Assembly: GCF_002078175.1 (NCBI RefSeq)
Contig: NZ_MWFK01000001.1
Coordinates: 1,178,001-1,242,000 of the forward strand
From: Streptomyces sp. M41(2017)
GTDB lineage: Bacteria > Actinomycetota > Actinomycetes > Streptomycetales > Streptomycetaceae
Length of the DNA stretch: 64,000 nucleotides
Reading direction: 5' to 3'
This document shows, one piece after another, positions 8,473 through 17,635 of the stretch (position 1 is its first letter; each line of letters begins with the position of its first letter). Both the position numbers and the translations under genes were made by a program. Below the pieces are notes generated by a model. That model saw only the letters and a program-made list of their open reading frames with translations, was not told where the DNA came from and made no database searches.

Positions 8473-9822
8473 ATGTCACCCCTGACCCCCTACCGCCGGC
8501 TGTTCGCGCGCCCGGGCACCCGTGCCTTCACCCTCGGCAACCTCGTCGCACGGCTGCCCATGGGCATGTTCGGCGTGAGCGCCGTGGTCATGATCGCGAG
8601 TGTCCGGGGCTCGTACGCGCTCGCGGGCGCGGTCACCGCCACCGGTCTGGTGGCGACGGCGGTGGTCGCTCCGTGGACCGCGCGCCTGGTGGACCGGCAC
8701 GGGCAGGCCCGGGTGGCGGTGCCCGCGACGGCCTGCGCGCTGCTCGGCGGGATCGGACTCGTGCTGTGCGTGCGGTTCGGCGCTCCGGACTGGACGCTGT
8801 TCGCCGCGTACGCCGCGACGGCCACCACCCCGAACACCGGCGGCATGTCCCGGGCGCGCTGGGCCCACCTGCTCGCGGACGACCCGGCGGCGCTGCACAC
8901 GGCGAACTCCTTCGAACAGGCCGCTGACGAGCTGTGCTTCATGCTCGGCCCGGTGCTCGCGGCCTTCCTGTCCGGGACGCTGTTCCCGGAGGCGGGCATG
9001 CTCGTGGCGTCGGCCCTGCTGATGACGGGTGTCCTGCTGTTCGCGGCCCACCGGTCGACGGAGCCGCCGCTCCGGCCGCGGACGGTGTCCCGGTCGCCCG
9101 TGCGCGCGCCCGGGATGCCCCCGCTGTTGTTCACCTTCCTCGCGACGGGCGCGGTGTTCGGGGCCATGGAGGTGGTGACGATCGCGTTCGCGGACGAGCG
9201 GGGGCACCGGTCAGCGGCGGGTGCGGTGCTCGCGCTGCAGGCGGCGGGGTCGTGCGCGGCGGGGCTGTTGTACGGCTCCGTGGGAGTGGGCGGGGGCGCT
9301 CCCGCGTCCCTCGCCGAACGGCGCTTCCCGCGCTGTGTCGCCGCCATGGCCGTCCTGCTGACGCTGCCGCTGTTCGCCGTCGTGCTGACGGGTTCGCTTT
9401 CGCTGCTCGCGGGCGCGTTGCTGGTGGCGGGCATGGCGACCGCTCCGACGATGGTGACCGGGATGACGCTGGTCCAGCGGCGCACGCCCGAGGGGCGGCT
9501 GAACGAGGGCATGACCCTTGCGGTGACCGGTCTGCTGGGCGGAATGGCCGCCGGTTCGGCGGCCGGGGGCTGGGTGGTGGAGCACGTGTCCCCCGAGTCG
9601 GGGTACGGGGTTCCGGTCCTGGCGGCGACGCTGGCGTTCACGGTGGCCGCGCGGGGCGTGCGACCGGGTGTCCCCCGGCGGATCCCGGCCGCCGTCGGCC
9701 TCGGCGTGACGCGGCGGGGGCCGCGGACGGAGCCCGGGGACCGGAGCACGGGTGTCCGTGCCACGGCCGCCGTGGCGTCCGACCCGTCGAACCCGTGCGG
9801 CAATTCCCGCGCAGCCCATTGA
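8473..9822 (+). CDS. MFS transporter (DHA-type efflux, probable)
   Basis: This 449-residue membrane protein has about 12 hydrophobic segments. The loop after the second helix is a motif-A-like RLVDRHGQARV, placing it in the major facilitator superfamily. The C-terminal 50 residues are hydrophilic and Arg/Pro-rich. The start at ATG 8473 lies behind GAGGG. The LysR gene diverges from it and probably controls it. The substrate is not predictable from sequence; MFS proteins of this size and context are usually exporters of small molecules. Confidence 0.87.
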   Translation: MSPLTPYRRLFARPGTRAFTLGNLVARLPMGMFGVSAVVMIASVRGSYALAGAVTATGLVATAVVAPWTARLVDRHGQARVAVPATACALLGGIGLVLCVRFGAPDWTLFAAYAATATTPNTGGMSRARWAHLLADDPAALHTANSFEQAADELCFMLGPVLAAFLSGTLFPEAGMLVASALLMTGVLLFAAHRSTEPPLRPRTVSRSPVRAPGMPPLLFTFLATGAVFGAMEVVTIAFADERGHRSAAGAVLALQAAGSCAAGLLYGSVGVGGGAPASLAERRFPRCVAAMAVLLTLPLFAVVLTGSLSLLAGALLVAGMATAPTMVTGMTLVQRRTPEGRLNEGMTLAVTGLLGGMAAGSAAGGWVVEHVSPESGYGVPVLAATLAFTVAARGVRPGVPRRIPAAVGLGVTRRGPRTEPGDRSTGVRATAAVASDPSNPCGNSRAAH

Positions 9823-9851
9823 CGGGCTCTCCTCCCCCACCTACCTTCCCC

Positions 9852-9869
9852 CGTCGAAGCGCTTCGACG
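9852..9869. promoter_or_regulatory. Perfect 18-bp palindrome, LacI-type operator (site 1)
   Basis: CGTCGAAGCGCTTCGACG is its own reverse complement with a central CG, the hallmark of LacI/GalR operators. It lies 73 bases upstream of the binding-protein start, and the operon ends with a LacI regulator, so that protein is the likely binder (inference). Confidence 0.75.
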
Positions 9870-9876
9870 TCACGCA

Positions 9877-9890
9877 TCGAAACGATTCGA
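9877..9890. promoter_or_regulatory. Second LacI-type operator half-palindrome (site 2)
   Basis: TCGAAACGATTCGA matches the core of site 1 (TCGAAGCGCTTCGA) at 12 of 14 positions and is nearly symmetric. Centre-to-centre spacing to site 1 is 23 bp, about two helical turns, which would let two repressor dimers sit on one face of the DNA. Confidence 0.65.
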
Positions 9891-9942
9891 CGATCGCCGC
9901 GTGACGCTCCCGATACCCATCCAACTCCCCTGGAGGCAGTGG

Positions 9943-11235
9943 ATGTTGACGAAAAGAAGGCGTGCGGCGGTGGCCGCCGTGGCCCTGGCGGGCGCCCTGC
10001 TGGCCACGTCGTGCGGCAGCTCGGACAGCGGCTCCTCGGACGGCCGGACACTGCGGCTGTGGCACTACGAAGGGCCGGACAGTGCGATGGGGGTGGCCTG
10101 GAAGGAGGCCATCAAGGAGTTCGAGGCGCAGCACCCGGGCGTGAAGGTGAAGTTCGAGGAGAAGGGCTTCGAGCAGATCCAGAAGACGGCGCCCATGGTC
10201 CTCAACTCGAACGACGCGCCGGACCTGATGGAGTACAACAAGGGCAACGCGACCGCGGGCCTGCTGTCGAAGCAGGGGCTGCTCACCGATCTCACGCCCG
10301 AGGTGACCCGGCGCGGCTGGGACAAGAAGATCACCGGCGGGGTGCGGACCATCAGCCGGTACGACACCGACGGCGTGATGGGCTCGGGCAAGTGGTACGG
10401 CGTGCCCGACTACGCCGAGTACACGATGGTGTTCTACAACAAGGACCTCTTCAAGAAGTACGGGATCGCGCGGCCCACCTCCGTCGACGAACTCACGGCG
10501 GCGATGGACACGTTCGTGAAGAAGGGCATCACCCCGCTCGCCAACGCGGGCGCCGAGTACGTCGCCCAGCAGTACCTCTATCAGCTGGCTCTCTCCAAGG
10601 CCGACCGTTCCTGGGTCGACCGCTACGAGCTGTACAAGGGCCGCACCGACTTCCACGACGCCGCCTGGACGTACGCGGCCGAGACCTTCGCCGACTGGGT
10701 GAAGAAGGGGTACATCGGCAAGAAGTCCACGGGGCTCAAGGCCGAGGACGCCGGGGTCTCCTTCATCCAGGGGAAGAACCCGATCCTGTTCAGCGGGAGT
10801 TGGTGGTACGGCCGCTTCAAGGCGGAGAACAAGTTCGACTGGGGCACCTTCCTGTGGCCCGGGAGCGACCTCACCCTCGGCTCCGGCGGCAACCTGTGGG
10901 TCGTCCCCAAGGGCGCGAAGAACAAGGAACTCGCCTACGACTTCATCGACATCACCCTGTCGAAGAAGATCCAGAACCTGCTGGGCAACCAGGGCGGTGT
11001 CCCCGTGGCGGCCGACCCGGCCGCCGTGACCGACCCGCGCGCCAAGTCGCTGATCGCCGATTTCAACTCCGTGTCCGGCAAGGACGGTCTCGCCTTCTAT
11101 CCGGACTGGCCCGTCGCCGGTTTCTACGACGTCCTCGTCTCGGAGACGCAGAAGCTGATCACCGGGAGCGAGAAGCCGGCCGCCTACCTGTCGGCGTTGC
11201 AGAAGGCGTACGACAAGGGCGTACCGAAGACATGA
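9943..11235 (+). CDS. Sugar ABC transporter substrate-binding lipoprotein (CUT1)
   Basis: This 430-residue protein starts at ATG 9943 with GGAGG at 9932-9936; the in-frame GTG at 9901 lies before this site and is unlikely. The signal KRRRAAVAAVALAGALLATSC gives lipidated Cys24. The rest is a family-1 extracellular solute-binding fold (LRLWHYEG, a central FSGSWWYGRF segment, and a C-terminal region with KPAAYLSALQ). It delivers oligosaccharide to the two permeases that follow at once (ATGA overlap). The GH31 enzyme in the operon suggests an alpha-xyloside such as a xyloglucan-derived oligosaccharide. Confidence 0.93.
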   Translation: MLTKRRRAAVAAVALAGALLATSCGSSDSGSSDGRTLRLWHYEGPDSAMGVAWKEAIKEFEAQHPGVKVKFEEKGFEQIQKTAPMVLNSNDAPDLMEYNKGNATAGLLSKQGLLTDLTPEVTRRGWDKKITGGVRTISRYDTDGVMGSGKWYGVPDYAEYTMVFYNKDLFKKYGIARPTSVDELTAAMDTFVKKGITPLANAGAEYVAQQYLYQLALSKADRSWVDRYELYKGRTDFHDAAWTYAAETFADWVKKGYIGKKSTGLKAEDAGVSFIQGKNPILFSGSWWYGRFKAENKFDWGTFLWPGSDLTLGSGGNLWVVPKGAKNKELAYDFIDITLSKKIQNLLGNQGGVPVAADPAAVTDPRAKSLIADFNSVSGKDGLAFYPDWPVAGFYDVLVSETQKLITGSEKPAAYLSALQKAYDKGVPKT

Positions 11236-12200
11236 CGGCCACCGTCGAGCGGAGTGTGCGGGTGGCGCGCGGGCGGCGCGGTGGAGTGTCGCGCCCGCGC
11301 CGCCCGGGCTCCTCCTACGCCCTGTTCCTGGTCCCTGGGTTCGCCGGGTTCCTCGTGGTGGTCGTCGCGCCGTTCCTGATGAACACCGGGGTGAGCTTCA
11401 CCGACTGGCAGGGGGTGGGCACCCCGCATTTCACGGGGCTCGCCAACTACCGGGAACTGATGGGCGACGCGGAGTTCTGGGCGTCGTTCCGGCACAGCCT
11501 GTTCATGGTCGTCGCGATGGCCGTCGTACCGACCGCGCTCGGACTCGTGCTGGCGGCCGCCCTGTTCGACTTCGTCGGCAAGCATTTCGGTTCGCGGACG
11601 GCCTCCGTGCTGCGTGCCTGTTTCTATCTCCCGCAGGTCCTGCCGATCGCGGTCGCCGGCATCGTGTGGAGCTGGATTCTGGCGCCCGACAGGGGCTCGC
11701 TCAACGACCTGCTGAAGGCGGTCGGCCTCGGGTCCTGGCAGCAGGACTGGCTGGGCGATCCGGACATCGCGCTGTACAGCGTCATGGGCGTGATGGTGTG
11801 GGTGCAGATCGGCTTCCCGCTCGTCGTCTTCATGGCGGGCCTGCAGCGCGTGGACCCGCAGTTGTACGAGGCCGCCGAACTGGACGGCGCGGGCTGGTGG
11901 CGACGCTTCCGGCACATCACCCTGCCGCAGATCCGCCCGGAGATCTCCGTCGTGCTGCTGTGGTGCACGATCGCGGCGCTCAAGGTGTTCGGTGCGGTGT
12001 ACGTGCTGACCAAGGGGGGTCCGGGCGGCGCCACCGACGTGCCGTCCTACTTCTCCTTCACGACGTTCTTCGAGAAGACCCAGGTGGGCTACGGCGCCGC
12101 GATCTCCACCGTTCTGACCGTCGTCATCCTCGCCCTCGCGCTGGTCGCGCTGGGGTTCCAGTCGCGGGCCGAGGACGCCGAGGAAGGGGGCGGCCGATGA
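11232..12200 (+). CDS. Sugar ABC transporter permease (MalF-type)
   Basis: This 322-residue inner-membrane protein has six predicted spans (the first about 25-47, SYALFLVPGFAGFLVVVVAP). The cytoplasmic coupling motif is EAAELDGAGWWRRFRHITLP, the EAA loop that docks the ATPase. The ATG at 11232 overlaps the binding-protein stop and its own stop overlaps the next start, both as ATGA. No ATP-binding subunit is encoded in the operon; a shared MsiK-type ATPase is expected elsewhere. Confidence 0.93.
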   Translation: MTATVERSVRVARGRRGGVSRPRRPGSSYALFLVPGFAGFLVVVVAPFLMNTGVSFTDWQGVGTPHFTGLANYRELMGDAEFWASFRHSLFMVVAMAVVPTALGLVLAAALFDFVGKHFGSRTASVLRACFYLPQVLPIAVAGIVWSWILAPDRGSLNDLLKAVGLGSWQQDWLGDPDIALYSVMGVMVWVQIGFPLVVFMAGLQRVDPQLYEAAELDGAGWWRRFRHITLPQIRPEISVVLLWCTIAALKVFGAVYVLTKGGPGGATDVPSYFSFTTFFEKTQVGYGAAISTVLTVVILALALVALGFQSRAEDAEEGGGR

Positions 12201-13018
12201 CCGCGCTGCGCAGGTATCCGGTGCTGCTGGCGCTCGTCGTCGGTGCCCTGTTCATGGTGCTGCCGTTCGTCGTCGTCGCGCTCAACGCGGTCAAGTCGCC
12301 CGCGGAGTACGCCGAGCACGGCCCGCTGAGTCTCCCGCACGGCCTCTACCTCGACGGCCTGAAGGACTTCTGGGCGCGCGTCGACTTCGGGCGCAAGCTT
12401 CTCAACTCCGTGCTGATCTCGGGCTCGGTGGCGGCGGGTGCCGCCGTGCTGTCCGTCCTGAACGCGTACGCGATCGGCATCGGGCGGATCAGGGGCCGCA
12501 CCTGGGTGCTGGCGTTCTTCGTCCTCGCGAACACGCTGCCGCAGGAGGCGCTGGTCTACCCGGTGTACTACCTGAGCAAGCAGGCCGGCCTCTACGACAC
12601 CCGGCTCAGCGTGATCATCGTGTTCACGGTGATCCAGGCGGCGTTCGGCACGTATCTCCTCTCCTCGGTGCTCGGGCGGTTCCCGCGCGAGATCATCGAG
12701 GCCGCCCGGATCGACGGGGCGAACCGGTGGCAGGTGCTGTGGCGGATCGTGGTGCCGGTCAGCCGTCCGACGATCGGCGTGCTCCTCGTCTTCTTCTTCA
12801 TCTGGACATGGAACGAGTTCCTGCTGCCGCTGGTCATGCTGATCTCGAACGACAACCAGACGGTGTCGGTGGCCCTCGGTGTCCTCCAGGGGCAGCGCCT
12901 GATGGACGCCACGATGACGAACGCGGCCGCCCTGCTGGGCGTCCTGCCCGCCATCGTCTTCTTCCTCCTCTTCCAGCGGACCCTGACCCGCGGTATCGCC
13001 GTCGGCGCAGTCAAGTAA
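12197..13018 (+). CDS. Sugar ABC transporter permease (MalG-type)
   Basis: This 273-residue, six-span permease has the EAA loop EAARIDGANRWQVLWRIVVP and the typical MalG C-terminus ending in GAVK. Start ATG 12197 overlaps the upstream stop (ATGA). It pairs with the preceding permease to form the channel of a CUT1 importer. Confidence 0.93.
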   Translation: MTALRRYPVLLALVVGALFMVLPFVVVALNAVKSPAEYAEHGPLSLPHGLYLDGLKDFWARVDFGRKLLNSVLISGSVAAGAAVLSVLNAYAIGIGRIRGRTWVLAFFVLANTLPQEALVYPVYYLSKQAGLYDTRLSVIIVFTVIQAAFGTYLLSSVLGRFPREIIEAARIDGANRWQVLWRIVVPVSRPTIGVLLVFFFIWTWNEFLLPLVMLISNDNQTVSVALGVLQGQRLMDATMTNAAALLGVLPAIVFFLLFQRTLTRGIAVGAVK

Positions 13019-13029
13019 GGGGTACGAGA

Positions 13030-15285
13030 GTGAAGTTCACGGACGGCTACTGGCTGCTGCGCGACGGTGTCACCGCCGCTCACCCGGTCGAGGTCCTCGA
13101 CGTGACCGCGGGTCCGGACGGCCTGGAGATCCACGCACCCACGCAGCCCATCCGGCACCGGGGGGACCTGCTGAAGGGACCGGTCGTGACGATCAGCGCG
13201 CACGCGCCGATGCCCGACGTCATCGGCGTCACGTTCACCCACTTCCAGGGCGAGCGGTCGCGGGGGCCTCATTTCGAGGTGCGGACGGGCGAGTTCGAAC
13301 CGCTGGTGGAGTACGACGACACGCACGCGACACTCACCGCGGGCGCGCTGTCCGTCCGGGTGGACCGCACGGCTCCCTGGCACGTCGACTTCCGCGCGAA
13401 CGGCCGCACGCTCACCAGCAGCGGCCCCAAGGGCATGGGCATCATGCGGGACGCGGACGGCGCCCACTATCTGCGCGAGCAGCTGAACCTCGGGGTCGGC
13501 ACCCAGGTCTTCGGCCTCGGCGAACGATTCGGTCCCCTGGCCAAGAACGGCCAGGTCGTGGACATGTGGAACGCGGACGGCGGCACGGCCACCGAACAGG
13601 CCTACAAGAACGTGCCGTTCTATCTGACGGACGCGGGCTACGGCGTGTTCGTGGACCACCCGGGCCGGGTCTCCTTCGAGGTCGGCTCCGAGGCGGTCTC
13701 CCGGGTCCAGTTCAGCGCGGAGACGCAGCAGTTGACGTACTACGTCATCCACGGCCCGACGCCGAAGGACATCCTGCGCCGGTACACGGAGCTGACCGGC
13801 CGGCCGGCGCTCCCGCCGCCCTGGTCGTTCGGGCTGTGGCTCTCGACGTCGTTCACCACCTCCTACGACGAGGCGACCGTCACCTCCTTCATCGACGGCA
13901 TGCGCGACCGTGAACTGCCGCTCTCGGTCTTCCACTTCGACTGCTTCTGGATGCGCGAGTTCAACTGGTGCGACTTCCGCTGGGACCCGCGGGTGTTCCC
14001 GGACCCGGAGGCGATGCTGGCGCGGCTGAAGGACAAGGGGCTGCGGATCAGCGTCTGGATCAACCCCTACATCGCCCAGCGCTCACCGCTGTTCGCGGAG
14101 GGCCGCGAACTCGGGCACCTGCTCCGCAGGCCCGACGGGAGCGTCTGGCAGTGGGACCTGTGGCAGCCGGGCATGGCCCTGGTCGACTTCACCAGCGCGG
14201 GCGCCCGCGCGTGGTACGCCTCGAAACTGGAGGCGCTGCTCGCCCAGGGCGTGGACTGCTTCAAGACCGACTTCGGCGAACGGGTCCCGGTCGACGTGGC
14301 GTACGCCGACGGCGCCGACCCGGAGCGGATGCACAACTACTACACGTACCTCTACAACCGGACCGTGTTCGACGTGCTCCGCAAGCACCGGGGGGAGCAC
14401 GAGGCCGTGGTCTTCGCCCGGTCGGCGACCGCGGGGAGCCAGCAGTTCCCGGTGCACTGGGGCGGCGACTGCGAGGCCACATACGCGTCGATGGCCGAGT
14501 CCCTGCGCGGTGGGCTCAGCCTCGGCATGTCGGGGTTCGGGTTCTGGAGCCACGACATCGGCGGATTCGAGGGGACGCCGTCGCCCGCGCTGTTCAAGCG
14601 GTGGATCGCGTTCGGACTGCTGTCCTCGCACAGCCGTCTGCACGGATCGTCGTCGTACCGGGTGCCGTGGCTCTTCGACGAGGAGGCCGTGGACGTGCTG
14701 CGGCTGTTCACCCGGCTCAAGCTCCGCCTCATGCCGTATCTGTACGGCGCCGCCCGCACCGCCCACACTGAGGGGGTGCCGATGATGCGGGCGATGGTCC
14801 TGGAGTTCCCGGACGATCCGGGGTGCGCGCATCTGGAGCGGCAGTACATGCTCGGCTCCGACCTGCTGGTCGCCCCGGTCTTCAGCGACGAGGGCGAGGT
14901 CACCTACTACGTCCCCGAGGGCGTCTGGACGCACCTCCTCACCGGCCGGACGGTGACCGGACCGCGCTGGGTCCGCGAGCGGCACGACTTCACCAGCGTT
15001 CCGCTGCTCGTCCGGCCGGGTGCGGTGATCCCGGTGGGGTCGGTGGAGGACCGGCCGGACTACGACCACGCGGACGGGGTCACCCTGCACGTGTACCGGC
15101 CGGAGCGGGGCATGCGGGTGACCGTTCCGGTCGGCGGGGTGACCTTCACCGTCGTCCGCGAGGGGAACACCCTGCGCGCGTCCTGTTCGGATCCGGCGGC
15201 CCCCTGGGGACTGGCGGTGGACGGGCGCGAGGTGCGGGCCGGCGCGGGCACGGGCTTCCTGTCCCTGGAGGTGGAGTCCGCCTGA
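13030..15285 (+). CDS. GH31 alpha-xylosidase (YicI-like)
   Basis: This 751-residue cytoplasmic enzyme lacks a signal peptide. The nucleophile motif KTDFGERVP places Asp414, and HWGGDC places the acid/base Asp480, spaced as in E. coli YicI (416/482, recalled). WSHDIGGFEGTP and the C-terminal beta-sandwiches complete a normal-length GH31. FGER rather than other variants of the nucleophile loop favours alpha-xylosidase over alpha-glucosidase. It would release xylose from imported alpha-xylosides. The GTG at 13030 follows AAGGGG, 12 bases after the permease stop, and its stop overlaps the LacI start. Confidence 0.93.
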   Translation: MKFTDGYWLLRDGVTAAHPVEVLDVTAGPDGLEIHAPTQPIRHRGDLLKGPVVTISAHAPMPDVIGVTFTHFQGERSRGPHFEVRTGEFEPLVEYDDTHATLTAGALSVRVDRTAPWHVDFRANGRTLTSSGPKGMGIMRDADGAHYLREQLNLGVGTQVFGLGERFGPLAKNGQVVDMWNADGGTATEQAYKNVPFYLTDAGYGVFVDHPGRVSFEVGSEAVSRVQFSAETQQLTYYVIHGPTPKDILRRYTELTGRPALPPPWSFGLWLSTSFTTSYDEATVTSFIDGMRDRELPLSVFHFDCFWMREFNWCDFRWDPRVFPDPEAMLARLKDKGLRISVWINPYIAQRSPLFAEGRELGHLLRRPDGSVWQWDLWQPGMALVDFTSAGARAWYASKLEALLAQGVDCFKTDFGERVPVDVAYADGADPERMHNYYTYLYNRTVFDVLRKHRGEHEAVVFARSATAGSQQFPVHWGGDCEATYASMAESLRGGLSLGMSGFGFWSHDIGGFEGTPSPALFKRWIAFGLLSSHSRLHGSSSYRVPWLFDEEAVDVLRLFTRLKLRLMPYLYGAARTAHTEGVPMMRAMVLEFPDDPGCAHLERQYMLGSDLLVAPVFSDEGEVTYYVPEGVWTHLLTGRTVTGPRWVRERHDFTSVPLLVRPGAVIPVGSVEDRPDYDHADGVTLHVYRPERGMRVTVPVGGVTFTVVREGNTLRASCSDPAAPWGLAVDGREVRAGAGTGFLSLEVESA

Positions 15286-16298
15286 TGGTCAAGATCACCG
15301 ATGTGGCCCGGCACGCCGGGGTCTCCCCCAGCACGGTCTCCTACGCGCTCAGCGGCAAACGGCCGATCTCCGAGGAGACCCGGCGCCGCGTCGAGGAGAG
15401 CATCCGCCACCTCGGCTACCGGCCGCACGCGGGCGCCCGGGCCCTCGCGAGCAGCCGCTCGAACGTCCTGGCGCTGGTCGTGCCGCTGCGGGCGGGCATC
15501 CATGTGCCGGTCGTGATGCAGTTCGCGGTGTCGGTGGTGACGGAGGCGCGGCGGCACGACCACGACGTGCTGCTGCTCACGCAGGAGGAGGGGGAGGAGG
15601 GGCTGCGCCGGGTCGCGGACACGGCGCTGGTGGACGCGCTGATCGTGATGGACGTCCAACTGCACGATCCCCGGCTGTCGTTGCTGCGGGCGCTGGACCG
15701 GCCGTCGGTGCTGATCGGTTTCCCGGCCGCGGCCGAGGGCCTGACCTGCATCGACCTGGACTTCAGGGCGGCCGGCGAACTCTGCGTGGACCGCCTCGCG
15801 GAGCTCGGGCACCGGGTCGTCGCCCTGGTCGGCTCGCCGCCCGAGGTGTACGTGCGGGGCACGGCGTTCGCGCAACGGGTCGTGGAGGGGTTCACGGCCG
15901 CCGCCGACCGGGCCGGCCTGGTGTCGTCCGTCCACCCCTGCGAGGCCTCCCCCGCCGCGGCACGCCGGACGGCCGAGCAACTCCTGCGGGAGCAGCCGGG
16001 TCTGACGGGCGTGGTCGTCCACAACGAGCCCGTGCTGGAACCGTTGATCGACGCCTTCGCCCACCTCGGCCTGCGGGTGCCGGCCGATCTGTCGGTCACG
16101 GCGATCTGCCCGGACGAACTCGCCGAGAACCTCCCCGTCCCGGTCACGTCCATCGCCATCCCGTCGGCGGAGGTGGGCGCGCAGGCGGTCGAGCTGCTGA
16201 TGCGGAAACTGGCGGGCACACCGGTCGCGGAGGCGACCTTGTTGGCGCCTCGGCTGGTGGAGAGGGGAAGTACGGGGGTGCGGACGCCGAGCCCCTGA
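15285..16298 (+). CDS. LacI-family repressor of the xyloside operon
   Basis: This 337-residue protein has an N-terminal helix-turn-helix and hinge (ITDVARHAGVSPSTVSYALS, then GYRPHAGARALAS, residues 3-60) and a periplasmic-binding-protein-like effector domain (62-330, with VSSVHPCEAS and TAICPDELAENLPVPVTSI). ATG 15285 shares one base with the GH31 stop. As the last gene of the operon it would autoregulate through the palindromes at 9852-9890; the effector is probably an imported sugar or its product. Confidence 0.95.
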   Translation: MVKITDVARHAGVSPSTVSYALSGKRPISEETRRRVEESIRHLGYRPHAGARALASSRSNVLALVVPLRAGIHVPVVMQFAVSVVTEARRHDHDVLLLTQEEGEEGLRRVADTALVDALIVMDVQLHDPRLSLLRALDRPSVLIGFPAAAEGLTCIDLDFRAAGELCVDRLAELGHRVVALVGSPPEVYVRGTAFAQRVVEGFTAAADRAGLVSSVHPCEASPAAARRTAEQLLREQPGLTGVVVHNEPVLEPLIDAFAHLGLRVPADLSVTAICPDELAENLPVPVTSIAIPSAEVGAQAVELLMRKLAGTPVAEATLLAPRLVERGSTGVRTPSP

Positions 16299-16431
16299 AG
16301 CGGCGCGCGACGACGAGCGCCCGCGTGGCCAGTCCGTCTCGACCGGGTGGTCCATGTCGGACACGGGGAACTCGCCGTATCCGAAACGCTCGCCGGTGCC
16401 GGCGACCGCGGAACGCGGACGCGACATGACT

Positions 16432-16463
16432 CGGGCCCCGCCGCTCGAAAGCGACGGGGCCCG
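16432..16463. terminator. Bidirectional terminator between lacI and ssrA
   Basis: Left arm 16432-16445 and right arm 16450-16463 form a 14-bp stem with one C-A mismatch around a CGAA tetraloop (UUCG on the other strand, very stable). The outer arms are CGGGCCCCG/CGGGGCCCG. It is 15 bases beyond the tmRNA 3' end and 134 bases after the LacI stop, so it probably serves ssrA first. Confidence 0.75.
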
Positions 16464-16480
16464 GGCCCACATGGGATGAG

Positions 16481-16866
16481 TGGAGATGGCGGGAATCGAA
16501 CCCGCGTCCAACGGTGCAAAATCAGGGCTTCTCCGTGTGCAGTTCGCTGTGATTTTCTCAGCCCCGGCGATCACGCGAACAAGTCGCCGACGGGCTCAGT
16601 CACTGTTTGATTTCCCAGCGAACCCCGTGACCGGGCTCGATGGTTTAGTCCCCTAGATTATGCCAGGATCCGGGTCGGGAACACTCCCGGGCTGACACCC
16701 ATTAAGGGTCCTTCACTCACTGCTTATTAGGCAGCGAGGGCGAAGGACTGGGAATCGCTCTTGGAATTGGCGATTATTTTTTGCGACATATGGTTAACGA
16801 GATCATTGCCGCTTCCTCGACACGCTTCCCCTGCTTCAACAGCCGCTGTCGAAACCGATCATCCCC
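16481..16866 (-). ncRNA. ssrA: tmRNA (ssrA)
   Basis: The tRNA-like domain pairs 5' GGGGAUG (16866-16860) with 3' CAUCUCC (16488-16482) and has the T-arm GGGTTCGATTCCC. The tag frame runs 16771-16727 and encodes ANSKSDSQSFALAA followed by TAA TAA; the charged alanine is added ahead of it. CCA is not encoded (ACTC follows the stem), so it must be added after transcription. tmRNA rescues stalled ribosomes and tags the products for degradation, working with SmpB, encoded 155 bases upstream on the same strand. Confidence 0.97.
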
Positions 16867-17020
16867 ATGTTGATTTATCAATGCGTCTGCGGTGGCCGCC
16901 TTAACCGACCAGCCTGTGACGCCCGGCCCTCCGAAGAGGAACCCACACCCACGGTGGGGTGCGTTGCCATCGTACGTGACCAACGTACGACGGTGCCAGC
17001 CTATTCCGCCGGGGCCGCTC

Positions 17021-17578
17021 TCACTGGCCACGCTGCTTGCGCTTGGCCGCCGCGATCGCGCGGTCCGACTCGCGCCGGTCCTGCTTCTCCCGCAGGGTCT
17101 GCCGCTTGTCGTACTCCTTCTTGCCGCGGGCGAGCGCGATCTCCGCCTTCGCCCGGCCGTCCTTGAAGTACAGGGCGAGCGGAACGATGGTGTGACCCGT
17201 CTCCTGGGTCTTCGCCTCCAGCTTGTCGATCTCCTCGCGGTGCAGGAGGAGCTTCCGCTTGCGGCGGACGGTGTGGTTGGTCCAGGTGCCCTGGCTGTAC
17301 TCGGGGATGTGGGCGTTGTGCAGCCACGCCTCGTTCCCGTCGATCTGGACGAAGCCGTCCGTCAGCGAGGCCCGCCCCTGCCGCAGCGACTTCACCTCGG
17401 TGCCGGTCAGGACGAGCCCGGCCTCGTAGGTGTCGACGATCGCGTAGTCGTGCCGTGCCTTCTTGTTCTGCGCGACGATCTTGCGCTTGCCGTCCTTGGC
17501 CTTGCCGGAGGCCTGGCCTCCCTGCTTGGGCTGGGACTCCTTCGGTACGTACATTCCCTTGCTCATAGTGCTGGCCAT
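17021..17578 (-). CDS. smpB: SsrA-binding protein SmpB
   Basis: The 185-residue frame carries an SmpB beta-barrel ([48 protein letters not shown]) and the basic C-terminal tail ([20 protein letters not shown]) that enters the ribosomal A site. The start is uncertain: ATG 17578, the ATG four codons later, or the ATG nine codons in (MYVPKES) preceded by AAGGGA; homologues I recall favour the last. It lies 57 bases downstream of the protease gene and just upstream of ssrA. Confidence 0.95.
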   Translation of the reverse strand: MASTMSKGMYVPKESQPKQGGQASGKAKDGKRKIVAQNKKARHDYAIVDTYEAGLVLTGTEVKSLRQGRASLTDGFVQIDGNEAWLHNAHIPEYSQGTWTNHTVRRKRKLLLHREEIDKLEAKTQETGHTIVPLALYFKDGRAKAEIALARGKKEYDKRQTLREKQDRRESDRAIAAAKRKQRGQ

Positions 17579-17635
17579 TTTCGCACTACCGGGGGCCTCG
17601 GGGGAAAGCCGATTACCGGGAGGGGGCCCGGCGCG

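Noticed and set aside
8934..12200. Very long open plus-strand frame (about 1088 codons)
   Set aside because: Only the last 323 codons (from 11232) are a real permease; the rest is a GC-driven open frame across the MFS and binding-protein genes, rich in Arg/Gly/Ala with no family motifs.
16299..16427. Short minus-strand stretch starting MSRPRSAVAGTGERFGYG with coding-like codons
   Set aside because: It is only about 45 codons before running antisense into lacI, and it overlaps no recognisable family; it could be a gene remnant but cannot be supported.
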